Shown here: in pieces, positions 43,539 through 49,999 of the stretch
Layout of the letters: each line of letters starts with the position of its first letter
Numbering within the stretch: the first letter of the stretch is position 1
Source of the DNA: Dehalococcoidia bacterium
GTDB taxonomy: Bacteria > Chloroflexota > Dehalococcoidia > SM23-28-2 > HRBIN24
NCBI GenBank assembly: GCA_025062275.1
Contig: JANXAP010000034.1
Coordinates: 1-49,999, forward strand
Direction: 5' to 3'
Length of the DNA stretch: 49,999 bases
Notes under the pieces: model-generated
What the model was told of the DNA's origin: nothing
Databases searched by the model: none
The model's input: only the letters and a program-made list of their open reading frames with translations
Position numbers and translations under genes: made by a program

Positions 43539-44811
43539 GGGCAATCGCCTGCTGATGGAACGGGCGCGGGGGCTGATGCCGGGCGGCGTCTCCAGCCCCG
43601 CGCGCTCCTTTAGGGCAGTCGCTACCGAGCCTGTCGTGGCCGTGCGCGGCGCTGGCTCCCGGCTGTGGGATGCCGACGGCCGCGAATACATCGACTACCT
43701 GATGGCCTTCGGCCCGCTCATTCTGGGCCACGCCCATCCCCGGGTGGTGGCTGCCGTCCAGGAGGCAGCGGCCCACGGCACCGCCTACGGACTCACCAAC
43801 GAGCTGGAGGTGGAGCTGGCATCGCTGTTGCGAGAGGCGCTGCCTTCGCTGGAGTTGGTCCGTTTCGTCAACTCGGGCACCGAGGCCACCATGTCGGCCT
43901 TGCGGCTGGCCCGGGCCTACACCGGCCGCACCAAGATAATCAAGTTCGAGGGCTGCTACCACGGCCATGCCGACGGACTGCTGGCCAGGGCGGGCTCGGG
44001 CGCTGCCACCCTCTCCCTGCCCGACAGCCCTGGCGTGCCTCCCTCCTATGCCGCCGAGACCATCGTCCTGCCCTACAACGACCTGGCGGCCGTATCCGCC
44101 CTCTTTGCCGAACGGGGCGAGGAGATAGCGGCGGTCATCGTGGAGCCAGTGGCAGCCAACATGGGCGTGGTGCCGCCGGAGCCCGGCTTCCTGGAGGGGC
44201 TGCGGCAAGTGACCCAGCGCTACGGCGCGCTGCTGGTGTTCGATGAGGTGGTGACGGGCTTCCGACTCTGCTGGGGGGGCGCCCAGACGGTCTACGGCGT
44301 CACGCCCGACCTGACCTGCCTGGGAAAGGTCATCGGCGGCGGCCTGCCGGTGGGGGCCTACGGCGGCCGCCGCGACGTCATGGAGATGGTGGCCCCTCTG
44401 GGCCCTGTCTACCAGGCGGGGACGCTGGCTGGCAACCCGCTGGCCATGGCCGCTGGCGTGGCCACCTTGCGCTTGCTGCGAGACGAAGCCCCTTACGGGC
44501 GGCTGGAGGACCTCTCGGCGCGGCTCGAGTCGGGGCTGGTTGCGGCCCTAGCCGAGCTGGGGGTAACCGCCACGGTGCAGAGGGTGGCCTCCATGCTCAC
44601 CGTCTTCTTTGCGGCGGGGCCGGTGCGCGACTACGCCTCGGCGAGGAAGTCCGATACGGGCCTCTTCGGCCGCTTCTTTGCCGCCATGCTGGAGCAGGGG
44701 GTGCTGCTGCCGCCGTCCCAGTTCGAGGCCTGGTTCGTCTCCCTGGCCCACAGCGAGGACGACATCGAGGCCACAGTGGCAGCTGCCCGCCGGGCTCTGG
44801 CCAGCCTGTAG
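43531..44811 (+). CDS. hemL: Glutamate-1-semialdehyde 2,1-aminomutase
   Basis: 426 residues. GGVSSPARSF start, RFVNSGTEATMSALRLAR, KFEGCYHGHADGLLA and PLP lysine K266 in CLGKVIGGGLPVGAYGG. Makes 5-aminolevulinate from the product of HemA. Last gene of the heme operon; tRNA-Sec follows 66 bases after it. PLP-dependent. Confidence 0.95.
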   Translation: MAEGNRLLMERARGLMPGGVSSPARSFRAVATEPVVAVRGAGSRLWDADGREYIDYLMAFGPLILGHAHPRVVAAVQEAAAHGTAYGLTNELEVELASLLREALPSLELVRFVNSGTEATMSALRLARAYTGRTKIIKFEGCYHGHADGLLARAGSGAATLSLPDSPGVPPSYAAETIVLPYNDLAAVSALFAERGEEIAAVIVEPVAANMGVVPPEPGFLEGLRQVTQRYGALLVFDEVVTGFRLCWGGAQTVYGVTPDLTCLGKVIGGGLPVGAYGGRRDVMEMVAPLGPVYQAGTLAGNPLAMAAGVATLRLLRDEAPYGRLEDLSARLESGLVAALAELGVTATVQRVASMLTVFFAAGPVRDYASARKSDTGLFGRFFAAMLEQGVLLPPSQFEAWFVSLAHSEDDIEATVAAARRALASL

Positions 44812-44866
44812 AGGGGGCTAGGGGGCCTGGCCGAGCCTCTGCTGTGTCAGCGGTCAGGCGCTAAAG

Positions 44867-44872
44867 TATAGA
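44867..44872 (+). promoter_or_regulatory. -10 box for tRNA-Sec
   Basis: TATAGA ending five bases before the tRNA, with GTGTCA (44844-44849) as weak -35. This would start transcription at the first base of the tRNA. Confidence 0.4.
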
Positions 44873-44877
44873 CGGGC

Positions 44878-44974
44878 GGGAGTGGCAGGGGCCCGGTGGC
44901 CCTCCCGGTCTTCAAAACCGTGGCGGGGCGGCGTGCCCGTCCCGGGTGGGTTCGACTCCCATACACTCCCGCCA
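44878..44974 (+). tRNA. selC: tRNA-Sec, anticodon TCA, with encoded CCA
   Basis: 97 bases, not the usual 76. Anticodon loop CTTCAAA with TCA at 44912-44914 matches the E. coli selC loop. Acceptor GGGAGTGG pairs with ACACTCCC (7 pairs plus one G-A mismatch), discriminator G and encoded CCA. A 6-bp D stem with a CGGT loop, a long G/C-rich variable arm and a T arm GTGGG-TTCGACT-CCCAT. The extended acceptor, long D stem and variable arm are the selenocysteine hallmarks. No selA, selB or selD lies in the window. Its 3' end abuts a mobile element. Confidence 0.92.
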
Positions 44975-45026
44975 ATACGATTTCGCCCCCGGGCGGCCTC
45001 CCGAACCTGCCTCAGGCCCCTCCACC

Positions 45027-45052
45027 AATTGTCGGCAAATTGTCGGGCGACA
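45027..45052 (+). promoter_or_regulatory. Operator-like repeats before the integrase
   Basis: AATTGTCGG at 45027-45035 and again at 45038-45046, spaced 11 bases, and an inverted TGTCG-GG-CGACA at 45041-45052. A possible promoter TTGTCG (45029-45034)-N18-CTTTAT (45053-45058) overlaps them, so a repressor could control integrase expression. Confidence 0.45.
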
Positions 45053-45084
45053 CTTTATGGGCCCTCGGCAGGGAGGGATGGCCC

Positions 45085-46155
45085 ATGCCGAGGCGGGCCC
45101 GCCACGAGGGGACAGTCTACAAGCGCCCTGACAGGAGCTACTGGGAGGGAGGCGTCTCCCTGGGCGGCAAGCGCTACTGGGTGACGGGCAAGACCCGCTC
45201 GGAGGTGGTCGCCAAGCTCAGGGCCCTCGTCTCCCGCTACCAGGAGGGGAACCTAGCGCCCCCCTCTCGCCTTACCGTAGCCGACTGGGTAGCCGAATAC
45301 CTGGCCGATGCCGAGGGGAGGCTGAAGCCCAAGACTCTGGACACCTACCGGGCCGAGCTGGCGGCCCTCCTCCCCCACCTGGGGCGGGTGCGGCTAGTGC
45401 GCCTCTCGCCATTGCACATCCAGCGGGCCCTCCTGGAGCTCTCGGCCCAGGGGAAGGGGACCAGGCGGCTGCAGCTGTGCTGGGCTGCCCTCCATGCCTG
45501 CCTGGAGAGGGCGAGGCGCCTGGGGCTCCTGGGCAGCAACCCCTGCGACCAGGTGCCAAAGCCCGCCCATCAGAGGCGGGAGGCCAGGGAGTGGGGTATC
45601 GAGGAGATGAGACGGTTCCTGGCCGAGGCCGCCGCCGACCCTCACCCCCTGTCGAAGATGCTGGGCCTGGCGCTCCTGACGGGCATGAGGGTGGGGGAGC
45701 TCCTGGGCCTGGAATGGGGAGACGTGGACTGGCAGGACGCCGTGTTGAGGGTCAGGCGCAGCGTGGTCTGGGCCAGCGACGGCTGGCACCTGGGCGGGCC
45801 GAAGAGCAGGGCGGGCGAGCGGGCCATCACCCTTCCCGCCCTGGCTCTACGCCTCCTGGAGGGGCTGCCCCGGGACTCGGTGCACTTGTTCTGGCGGGCG
45901 AGGCCCCCCCGTTCCCGCACCATCAGCGAGGCCATGGCCACTTTGTGCGAGCGGGCGGGGGTGCCCAGGCGCCCCGCCCACTATTTGCGCCACTGCCATG
46001 CAGCGCTGCTTGCCGCCCAAGGCCTCGATATCAAGACCCTCCAGAGGCGCCTTGGCCATGCCCAAGCGTCCCTCACCCTGGACGTCTACGCCCACGCCCT
46101 CTCGGAGATGGACAGGAGGGCGGCGGAGCTGGTGGATGAGGCGCTGGCCACGTGA
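45085..46155 (+). CDS. Tyrosine-type site-specific integrase
   Basis: 356 residues. N-terminal arm-binding-like domain (GTVYKRPDRSYWEGGV, KTRSEVVAKLRAL), core SAM-like domain from about 62, then the catalytic domain: R202 in LTGMRVGEL, K240 in GGPKSRAG, H299-x-x-R302 in AHYLRHCH, H325 in RLGHAQ and nucleophile Y335 in LDVYAHAL. All catalytic residues are intact. ATG 45085 has GGGAGGG seven bases upstream; the longer frame starts inside the tRNA and is rejected. Integrates the element, likely at selC. Confidence 0.95.
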   Translation: MPRRARHEGTVYKRPDRSYWEGGVSLGGKRYWVTGKTRSEVVAKLRALVSRYQEGNLAPPSRLTVADWVAEYLADAEGRLKPKTLDTYRAELAALLPHLGRVRLVRLSPLHIQRALLELSAQGKGTRRLQLCWAALHACLERARRLGLLGSNPCDQVPKPAHQRREAREWGIEEMRRFLAEAAADPHPLSKMLGLALLTGMRVGELLGLEWGDVDWQDAVLRVRRSVVWASDGWHLGGPKSRAGERAITLPALALRLLEGLPRDSVHLFWRARPPRSRTISEAMATLCERAGVPRRPAHYLRHCHAALLAAQGLDIKTLQRRLGHAQASLTLDVYAHALSEMDRRAAELVDEALAT

Positions 46156-46174
46156 TGTTTTTTCGTCTACACCC

Positions 46175-46203
46175 TTGACTGTTTCGCTTGGCCATGCTAT
46201 ATT
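46175..46203 (+). promoter_or_regulatory. Strong promoter for the element's early genes
   Basis: TTGACT (46175-46180), 17-base spacer, TATATT (46198-46203) with extended TGC. The best promoter in the element, for the excisionase-like gene and, probably, the replication operon. Confidence 0.7.
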
Positions 46204-46238
46204 GGTAAGACGAACACACTTGCTGAGGAGGGACTACA

Positions 46239-46454
46239 ATGCTGCGCACGGACACCGAACATGTCAGTGTCTCACAGGCCGCCCGGCGGCTCGGGCTAAG
46301 CCATATCCGTATTCGTCAGCTCATCGCCGAGGGCAGGCTCACCGCAGTTCGCACGGTGTTGGGCCACCTAATATCGGCGGACTCGGTTGAAGCGCTGGCG
46401 GCAGAAAGAGAGAGACGGCAGCGAGAAAGGAGGGCAAATGGCGAAAAGGCTTAA
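46239..46454 (+). CDS. Excisionase-like helix-turn-helix protein
   Basis: 71 residues. VSVSQAARRLGLSHIRIRQL, IAEGRLTAVRTVLGHLISAD is the winged-helix DNA-binding pattern of Xis/excisionase-type proteins; the C-terminus is a basic-acidic helix. Placed directly after the integrase, with its own promoter and a GAGGAGGG ribosome site. Could be the recombination directionality factor or a transcription regulator. Confidence 0.8.
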   Translation: MLRTDTEHVSVSQAARRLGLSHIRIRQLIAEGRLTAVRTVLGHLISADSVEALAAERERRQRERRANGEKA

Positions 46455-46470
46455 GCATTCATTGGTTGCG

Positions 46471-46507
46471 GGGCCCTGCCGACTGCTTGGCGGGCGGGGC
46501 AGGGCCC
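46471..46507 (+). terminator. 10-bp perfect hairpin after the excisionase-like gene
   Basis: GGGCCCTGCC (46471-46480) and GGCAGGGCCC (46498-46507), 17-base loop. No T-run after it, so it may be a processing or attenuation structure rather than a classical terminator; it lies in the 98-base gap between genes. Confidence 0.5.
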
Positions 46508-46552
46508 TGGAGGCACCGGTAAACCCGAGACAGGTAGAAGGAGGGCAGAGCT

Positions 46553-47005
46553 TTGGCGCCTCACAATGATTTTACTGCTACCCGCTCAACAACGCAAGCT
46601 TTAACGGTCTACCGCCCTTCACTAGGGCGATGGGCCGTCATCGGCAAGCTAACGCAAGTCGATGGCGAGACTGTCCTAGCCGTGCCGTACAGGCGCCGCC
46701 AGCGCTTAGAAGGCCGCATCAGCCTGCCTGCCGTAGCCCTTCATTACGCCGCCGAGCAAGGTGCCACCGCCATTATTGTGCGACTCGACAGCGAGCGGCT
46801 GGCCTACCGCCTGCCACTGGCCGAGGCCCTTCGCATCGGCAGCCCGGGGACAGTAGACGGGCAGGCAGAAATCTGGCTCCGGCTCGATGACTTCACCGAG
46901 GTAGGCTGGCCCGATTGGCCCTTCGCCACACGAGAGGTAAAGCTTGGGCCGGGGCCTGAGAGTTTCCCACGGCAGTTGGCGCTCATGGCGGAGGTGGCAG
47001 GATGA
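46553..47005 (+). CDS. Unrecognised small protein of the element
   Basis: 150 residues, TTG start after AGAAGGAGGG. No family recognised. Has a beta-rich look: [58 protein letters not shown] and [16 protein letters not shown]. Ends by ATGA overlap with the primase gene, so it probably acts in replication. Confidence 0.6.
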   Translation: MAPHNDFTATRSTTQALTVYRPSLGRWAVIGKLTQVDGETVLAVPYRRRQRLEGRISLPAVALHYAAEQGATAIIVRLDSERLAYRLPLAEALRIGSPGTVDGQAEIWLRLDDFTEVGWPDWPFATREVKLGPGPESFPRQLALMAEVAG

Positions 47006-49065
47006 CTGCCGCCGACCGCCTCTCCCCCGTTTTGGCCCGCCTGGAGGAGCTGACCTGCCGTCCCGTGCGCTACCGCAACGGCACGTGGGCTGCCCTATGT
47101 CCGGCCCACGATGACCAGCACCGGAGCCTGTCGCTCAGCGAAGGCGAGGACGGGAGAGTCCTCATTCGCTGCCACGCAGGGTGCGACACCGAGGCGGTGC
47201 TGGAGCGCCTCGGCCTGTCTTGGGCCGACCTGTTTCCACCAGGCGAGCGTCGCAATGGCCACCAGCCGGACAAGCGCCAGGCCCAACAGCCGGGTGTAGC
47301 AGACCCGCTGACCTGGTGGGCAGAACGTTGCGGTGTGCCTCGGGAGTGGTTGCGCAGGCTGCCCATCGAGGCCAAGGACGGGGCCATAGCTTTTACCTGG
47401 CCTACCCTGGGCGTGGCTAAGCTGCGTTCGCCCGAGGCTAAGGGATACTGGGCCGGTGATGGCCCACGTCCCCCCTTTTGGCCCGCCCTGGCTGAGGCCA
47501 TGCCGCCGGTGCTGGTGCTGTGCGAGGGAGAGAGTGACGCCACAGTGGCCCTCTACGCCCTGGAAGCAGCAGGGCTACGGGAGGTAGCATCCGCCCATGC
47601 AGTGACGAAGGGGGCCGCCGCAAAGCCCGACGGCGCCATTCTGCGAGAAGTGATGGCCAGGGGTGCCCGGGCGCTCCTGGTGGTGGCCGACGCTGACGAG
47701 GCCGGGGAGAGGGCAGCCCGCCACTGGGTGAACGTTGCCCAGGAAGTAGGCCTGGCCGCCGCCACATTCGACCTGGTAGGTAGGGGCCTGGTGGCCCCCT
47801 CCCTGGGCGAAAAAGACCTGCGGGACGCATTCCGCCGCCAGTCCGTGGGGGTCATGGCCGCCCTCAAGGAAGCGGTGGAGGCCCTGGCCGACGGTGCCGC
47901 TGGCCCAGTGCCCTGGCGCACGTTGGACGAGGCCGAGGGTGACACCCATGTCACGTGGGCGTGGGAGGGCTACATTGGCTATGGGTGCGTCACGCTTTTG
48001 TCGGCGAGACCCAAATGGGGCAAGTCCACGCTGATATGGCACCTGCTGCGAGCCCTGGCGAGCGGGGCCGGCGAGTTTCTAGGGCAGGAGGCTTCCTTGC
48101 CCGAAGGCGCCTGGGCCCTCGTGGCCACGGAGGAGCCCCCCGCCGTCGTCATAGAGCGGGCCCAGGCCCTGGGCCTGCCCGCAGACGGCCCCGTGCGAGT
48201 GCTCTACAGGAAGGACGTGCCCACCTGGGCGCAGGCGCTTTCCGTCTTCGAGCGAGCCGCCAATGAGGGGGCCCGCCTGTTGGTGGTGGACACGTTCTCG
48301 GCCTGGGCAGGCGTGGAGGATGAAAACGCAGCCAGCCATGTTGAGGCCGCCATTCGCCCGCTGGTGAACCTGGCGCAGCGCTGGGGCCTGGCCGTTGTCA
48401 TCCTCCATCACCGGCGCAAGGCCGACGGGGCCGAGGGCACCGGGCACCGGGGTTCATCAGCCTTAGTCGGGGCAGTGGACATCGCCATCGAGATGAAAGG
48501 CGAGGAAGGGGGGCCCAACCGCCGCAAGCTTGAAGCGCTCTCCCGCTTTGAGGCGACGCCCCGTGACTTGGTCATTGAGCTGCAAGGCGGTGACTACGTC
48601 GCCATCGGTAGTGGGGAGCGGGCCGCCTTCAGACGGGCGTTGCGCATCATTCATGACCTTTTGCCCGGCCCTGACGACGAGCCCACCAGCGCCTACAAGC
48701 TGGCCCAGTTGGCCCGGGAGGCCGGGGCCAGCGGGGCAGCCGCCACGACTCTGGCCCGTGTCCTTCGTTGGCTTGCCGAGAAGGGAGAGGTCCAGGCCAT
48801 CCAGCTGCCCGGGAAGGCTGGAGTGGCCTACAGGTGGGCGGCGGCGGGGGGGCAGGGGCGAGGTGGAAAGTTAGTGTCGGTTCGTCCATCCAAGCATAAG
48901 TATAGGGGGTGGATGGATGAACCTTCGTCCAACCAAGCACCTATATATATGCTTGGTGGACGAAACGAACGGCCCGGCCGCCCCCCTGAAGCTCCCCCAC
49001 CTGCCGCCCCCGCCGACCCCGATGACGACCTGCTGTTGTTTGAGCCAGAGGAGGGGACAGCATGA
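47002..49065 (+). CDS. Primase-helicase (zinc finger, TOPRIM, RepA/DnaB-like ATPase)
   Basis: 687 residues. Zinc finger of CHC2 type: C33-x2-H36 (LCPAHDD), C57 and C61 (RCHAGC). TOPRIM: E175 in LCEGESDA, D230 and D232 in [13 protein letters not shown]. RecA-like ATPase: [10 protein letters not shown] (residues 335-343), a Walker B LLVVDTF and VVILHHRRK. Winged-helix-like region after about 540, and a Pro-rich tail. Replicates mobile DNA. ATG overlaps the previous stop; the 3' end contains an unusual repeat cluster. Confidence 0.92.
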   Translation: MTAADRLSPVLARLEELTCRPVRYRNGTWAALCPAHDDQHRSLSLSEGEDGRVLIRCHAGCDTEAVLERLGLSWADLFPPGERRNGHQPDKRQAQQPGVADPLTWWAERCGVPREWLRRLPIEAKDGAIAFTWPTLGVAKLRSPEAKGYWAGDGPRPPFWPALAEAMPPVLVLCEGESDATVALYALEAAGLREVASAHAVTKGAAAKPDGAILREVMARGARALLVVADADEAGERAARHWVNVAQEVGLAAATFDLVGRGLVAPSLGEKDLRDAFRRQSVGVMAALKEAVEALADGAAGPVPWRTLDEAEGDTHVTWAWEGYIGYGCVTLLSARPKWGKSTLIWHLLRALASGAGEFLGQEASLPEGAWALVATEEPPAVVIERAQALGLPADGPVRVLYRKDVPTWAQALSVFERAANEGARLLVVDTFSAWAGVEDENAASHVEAAIRPLVNLAQRWGLAVVILHHRRKADGAEGTGHRGSSALVGAVDIAIEMKGEEGGPNRRKLEALSRFEATPRDLVIELQGGDYVAIGSGERAAFRRALRIIHDLLPGPDDEPTSAYKLAQLAREAGASGAAATTLARVLRWLAEKGEVQAIQLPGKAGVAYRWAAAGGQGRGGKLVSVRPSKHKYRGWMDEPSSNQAPIYMLGGRNERPGRPPEAPPPAAPADPDDDLLLFEPEEGTA
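48879..48964 (+). repeat. Interleaved direct and inverted repeats inside the primase gene
   Basis: TTCGTCCAtCCAAGCA at 48881-48896 and TTCGTCCAaCCAAGCA at 48924-48939 (15 of 16 identical, 43 bases apart), and the reverse complement TGCTTGGTGGACGAA at 48950-48964. The first also pairs with GGATGGATGAACC (48911-48923) through GGTTCGTCCATCC (48879-48891), 12 of 13. Two neighbouring hairpins with loops of 19 and 10 bases, the second loop being the AT-rich CCTATATATA. The repeat lies in a low-complexity part of the protein. Confidence 0.85.
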
Positions 49066-49532
49066 CCGCCACACTCGACCTGTTGCGCCGTGCCCGTCAA
49101 CTTGGCCTAACGCTGCGGGTTGATGGCGGCCGCCTGGTTGTGCGGGGCAAGCGGACGCCCGAGGTGGATGCACTCCTGCGGGATATGCGGCCCCATGCAG
49201 CCGAGCTGGTTCGGTTGCTCCAACCACCCCGCTCCGCCTCCCCCCTCGTGGCAGCGGCCCTGGAGCTGGGCGCTAGGCCGCCGCTGAAGTTCACAGTGCT
49301 GGAGACCTCGGACGAGGCCGCCGATTCCAGGTTCATGGCCAGGGTCGCCGCCTTGCTCGCTGAGTTTCCTGGACAAGATGCGGTCGTGATGACTGTGCGG
49401 ACGCTAGACGGCCGCCGCCGTCGCTTCTTATGGCGGGCCGCCGCCTGCCCTGGCCTCCGCCGGGCCTTGGCGGGGCTCCTACGGGAGCGGGCCCTGCGGC
49501 CACCTGCGCCGACGGGAGGGGGGCGGCCATGA
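49062..49532 (+). CDS. TubC-docking-like protein of the element
   Basis: 156 residues. The first 50 residues, [20 protein letters not shown] and [21 protein letters not shown], look like the TubC N-terminal docking fold common in phage and integrative-element proteins. The C-terminus ([20 protein letters not shown]) is not assigned. ATGA overlap with the primase, ATGA overlap with the next gene. Arg-rich end. Confidence 0.6.
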   Translation: MTATLDLLRRARQLGLTLRVDGGRLVVRGKRTPEVDALLRDMRPHAAELVRLLQPPRSASPLVAAALELGARPPLKFTVLETSDEAADSRFMARVAALLAEFPGQDAVVMTVRTLDGRRRRFLWRAAACPGLRRALAGLLRERALRPPAPTGGGRP

Positions 49533-49657
49533 GGCGTGAGAGGCGTGAGACGATCGTCTCACACAGGCGCCGGTGCCGGCGGTGTGGGGAGCCTCTGCCG
49601 CCGAGGTGGCTGCCATACCTGTGCCCTGCTTGCCTCCTTGAGGAGTTCCTGAAATGA
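49529..49657 (+). CDS. 42-residue zinc-ribbon microprotein
   Basis: C16-x2-C19 (CRRCGE) and C32-x2-C35 (CPAC) make a four-cysteine zinc ribbon with a strongly basic N-terminus. Too short for most automated annotation, but ATGA overlaps at both ends tie it to the operon. Its codons 6-12 contain an 18-bp perfect palindrome. May bind DNA or RNA. Confidence 0.6.
   Translation: MRRERRETIVSHRRRCRRCGEPLPPRWLPYLCPACLLEEFLK
49545..49562 (+). repeat. 18-bp perfect palindrome
   Basis: GTGAGACGATCGTCTCAC, fully symmetric, preceded by an overlapping GAGGCGTGA repeated twice (49531-49548). It lies inside the microprotein gene and resembles a dimer-binding site. Confidence 0.85.
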
Positions 49658-49999
49658 CCGCCATCCCGACCCTCCGGGCCCGCCGCCTAAACGTCGGTGG
49701 GCAGAGGCTCTACGAGGTGGACGGCAAGCTTTACCCCAGTGTCACGACTATCCTGGCGGTGGTCAGTAAGCCAAACGTGGCCGCCTGGGCCCGCAGGACC
49801 ACGTTGGCGGCCGTGCGGGAGATGCTCAACGACGGCCTGACGGTAGACCAAGCCCTAGCCCTCGCAGCGGAAGAGCCAGAGAGGGTGCGGGATGCGGCTG
49901 CCACCAGGGGCACAGCTATCCACGATGCGGTTGCCGCCGCCCTCGCTGGCGGCCCCTATCCGCCAGAGGCCGAACCCTACGTCAGGGCGGCCCTGGGCT
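49654..49999 (+). CDS. PD-(D/E)XK-type nuclease-like protein (3' end cut)
   Basis: First 115 residues, open to the window end. YPSVTTIL (27-34), KPNVAAWARR and ATRGTAIHD (84-91) match the N-terminal pattern of phage and element nucleases of the RecB/Cas4-like PD-(D/E)XK group; the catalytic core should lie beyond the window. Starts with ATG overlapping the previous stop, so the operon goes on. Confidence 0.6.
   Translation, partial: MTAIPTLRARRLNVGGQRLYEVDGKLYPSVTTILAVVSKPNVAAWARRTTLAAVREMLNDGLTVDQALALAAEEPERVRDAAATRGTAIHDAVAAALAGGPYPPEAEPYVRAALG

Larger units (their letters stand above)
44975..49999 (+). mobile_element. Integrated element at selC (left end, right end outside window)
   Basis: Begins directly after the tRNA-Sec CCA. 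Contains integrase, excisionase-like regulator, primase-helicase and small proteins, all on the plus strand and coupled by ATGA overlaps. tRNA 3' ends are classical attachment sites, so the tRNA tail (about 44950-44974) is the probable attL core. The other attachment site and the cargo lie past 49999. The exact left boundary is inferred, not observed. Confidence 0.75.

Noticed and set aside
1-49999. Selenoprotein genes with in-frame TGA
   Set aside because: None of the recognised genes is interrupted by TGA where family homology would continue; selC predicts them elsewhere.
1-49999. CRISPR arrays and insertion sequences
   Set aside because: No regularly spaced 20-40-base repeats with unique spacers and no transposase was seen.

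Overview
The window is GC-rich bacterial DNA, gene-dense and mostly in long same-strand runs with 4-base ATGA, GTGA or TTGA overlaps. The content is free-living and housekeeping: tryptophan and chorismate enzymes, RecF, RecJ, ScpA, TyrRS, alanine racemase, an LCP cell-wall ligase, C5-pathway heme synthesis and separate CofG and CofH for the F420 chromophore. Separate cofG/cofH, a LexA box of the Gram-positive GAAC-N4-GTTC type and the general gene mix fit a Chloroflexota bacterium best. That is inference from content, not a proven placement.

Layout. 3-3162 (+): trpC (5' end missing), trpF, a 399-base leader, trpB. 3124-4334 (-): a DUF6391-like protein and a DedA membrane protein. 4467-11442 (+): a likely operon with a MoxR/ChlI-type AAA+ ATPase, a flavin or F420-binding split-barrel protein, a VWA/MIDAS protein, then membrane or secreted proteins ending in a CopC-CopD fusion and a 46-residue membrane protein. 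11475-12787 (-): an alpha/beta hydrolase and a VOC protein. 12902-13840 (+): a lipid kinase. 13950-25936 (-): a 12 kb same-strand run read as CPBP protease, trpA, aroH, aroF, scpA, a URO-D family protein, ribF, tyrS, acpS, nnr, recJ, recF. 26058-27678 (+): TusA, DsrE-like, rpsT and an SCP2 protein. 27694-30820 (-): LCP ligase, alr and an unrecognised protein. 31034-33606 (+): cofG and cofH. 33608-33871 (-): an EF-Tu-domain-like protein. 33973-36545 (+): dinB behind a LexA box, then an ABC1 kinase. 36720-44811 (+): a helix-turn-helix protein followed by precorrin-2 dehydrogenase, hemA, hemC, cobA-hemD, hemB, a HAD phosphatase and hemL.

The heme run covers every step from glutamyl-tRNA to uroporphyrinogen III and branches to siroheme. 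No convincing hemE is present. CofG and CofH make Fo for F420, and the split-barrel protein at 5848 is a plausible F420 user. Tryptophan synthesis is split: trpB lies with trpC and trpF, while trpA is 22 kb away with aroH and aroF.

Directly after hemL lies a selenocysteine tRNA gene (anticodon TCA). From its 3' end an integrated element begins and runs off the window: tyrosine integrase, excisionase-like HTH protein, a small unknown, a primase-helicase, a TubC-docking-like protein, a zinc-ribbon microprotein and a partial PD-(D/E)XK-like nuclease. Its cargo lies beyond the window. The most interesting non-gene signals are a cluster of interleaved direct and inverted repeats inside the 3' end of the primase gene (candidate origin), an 18-bp perfect palindrome inside the microprotein gene, helically phased TGTCCA repeats in front of cofG, and a TyrRS whose HIGH motif has lost both histidines.
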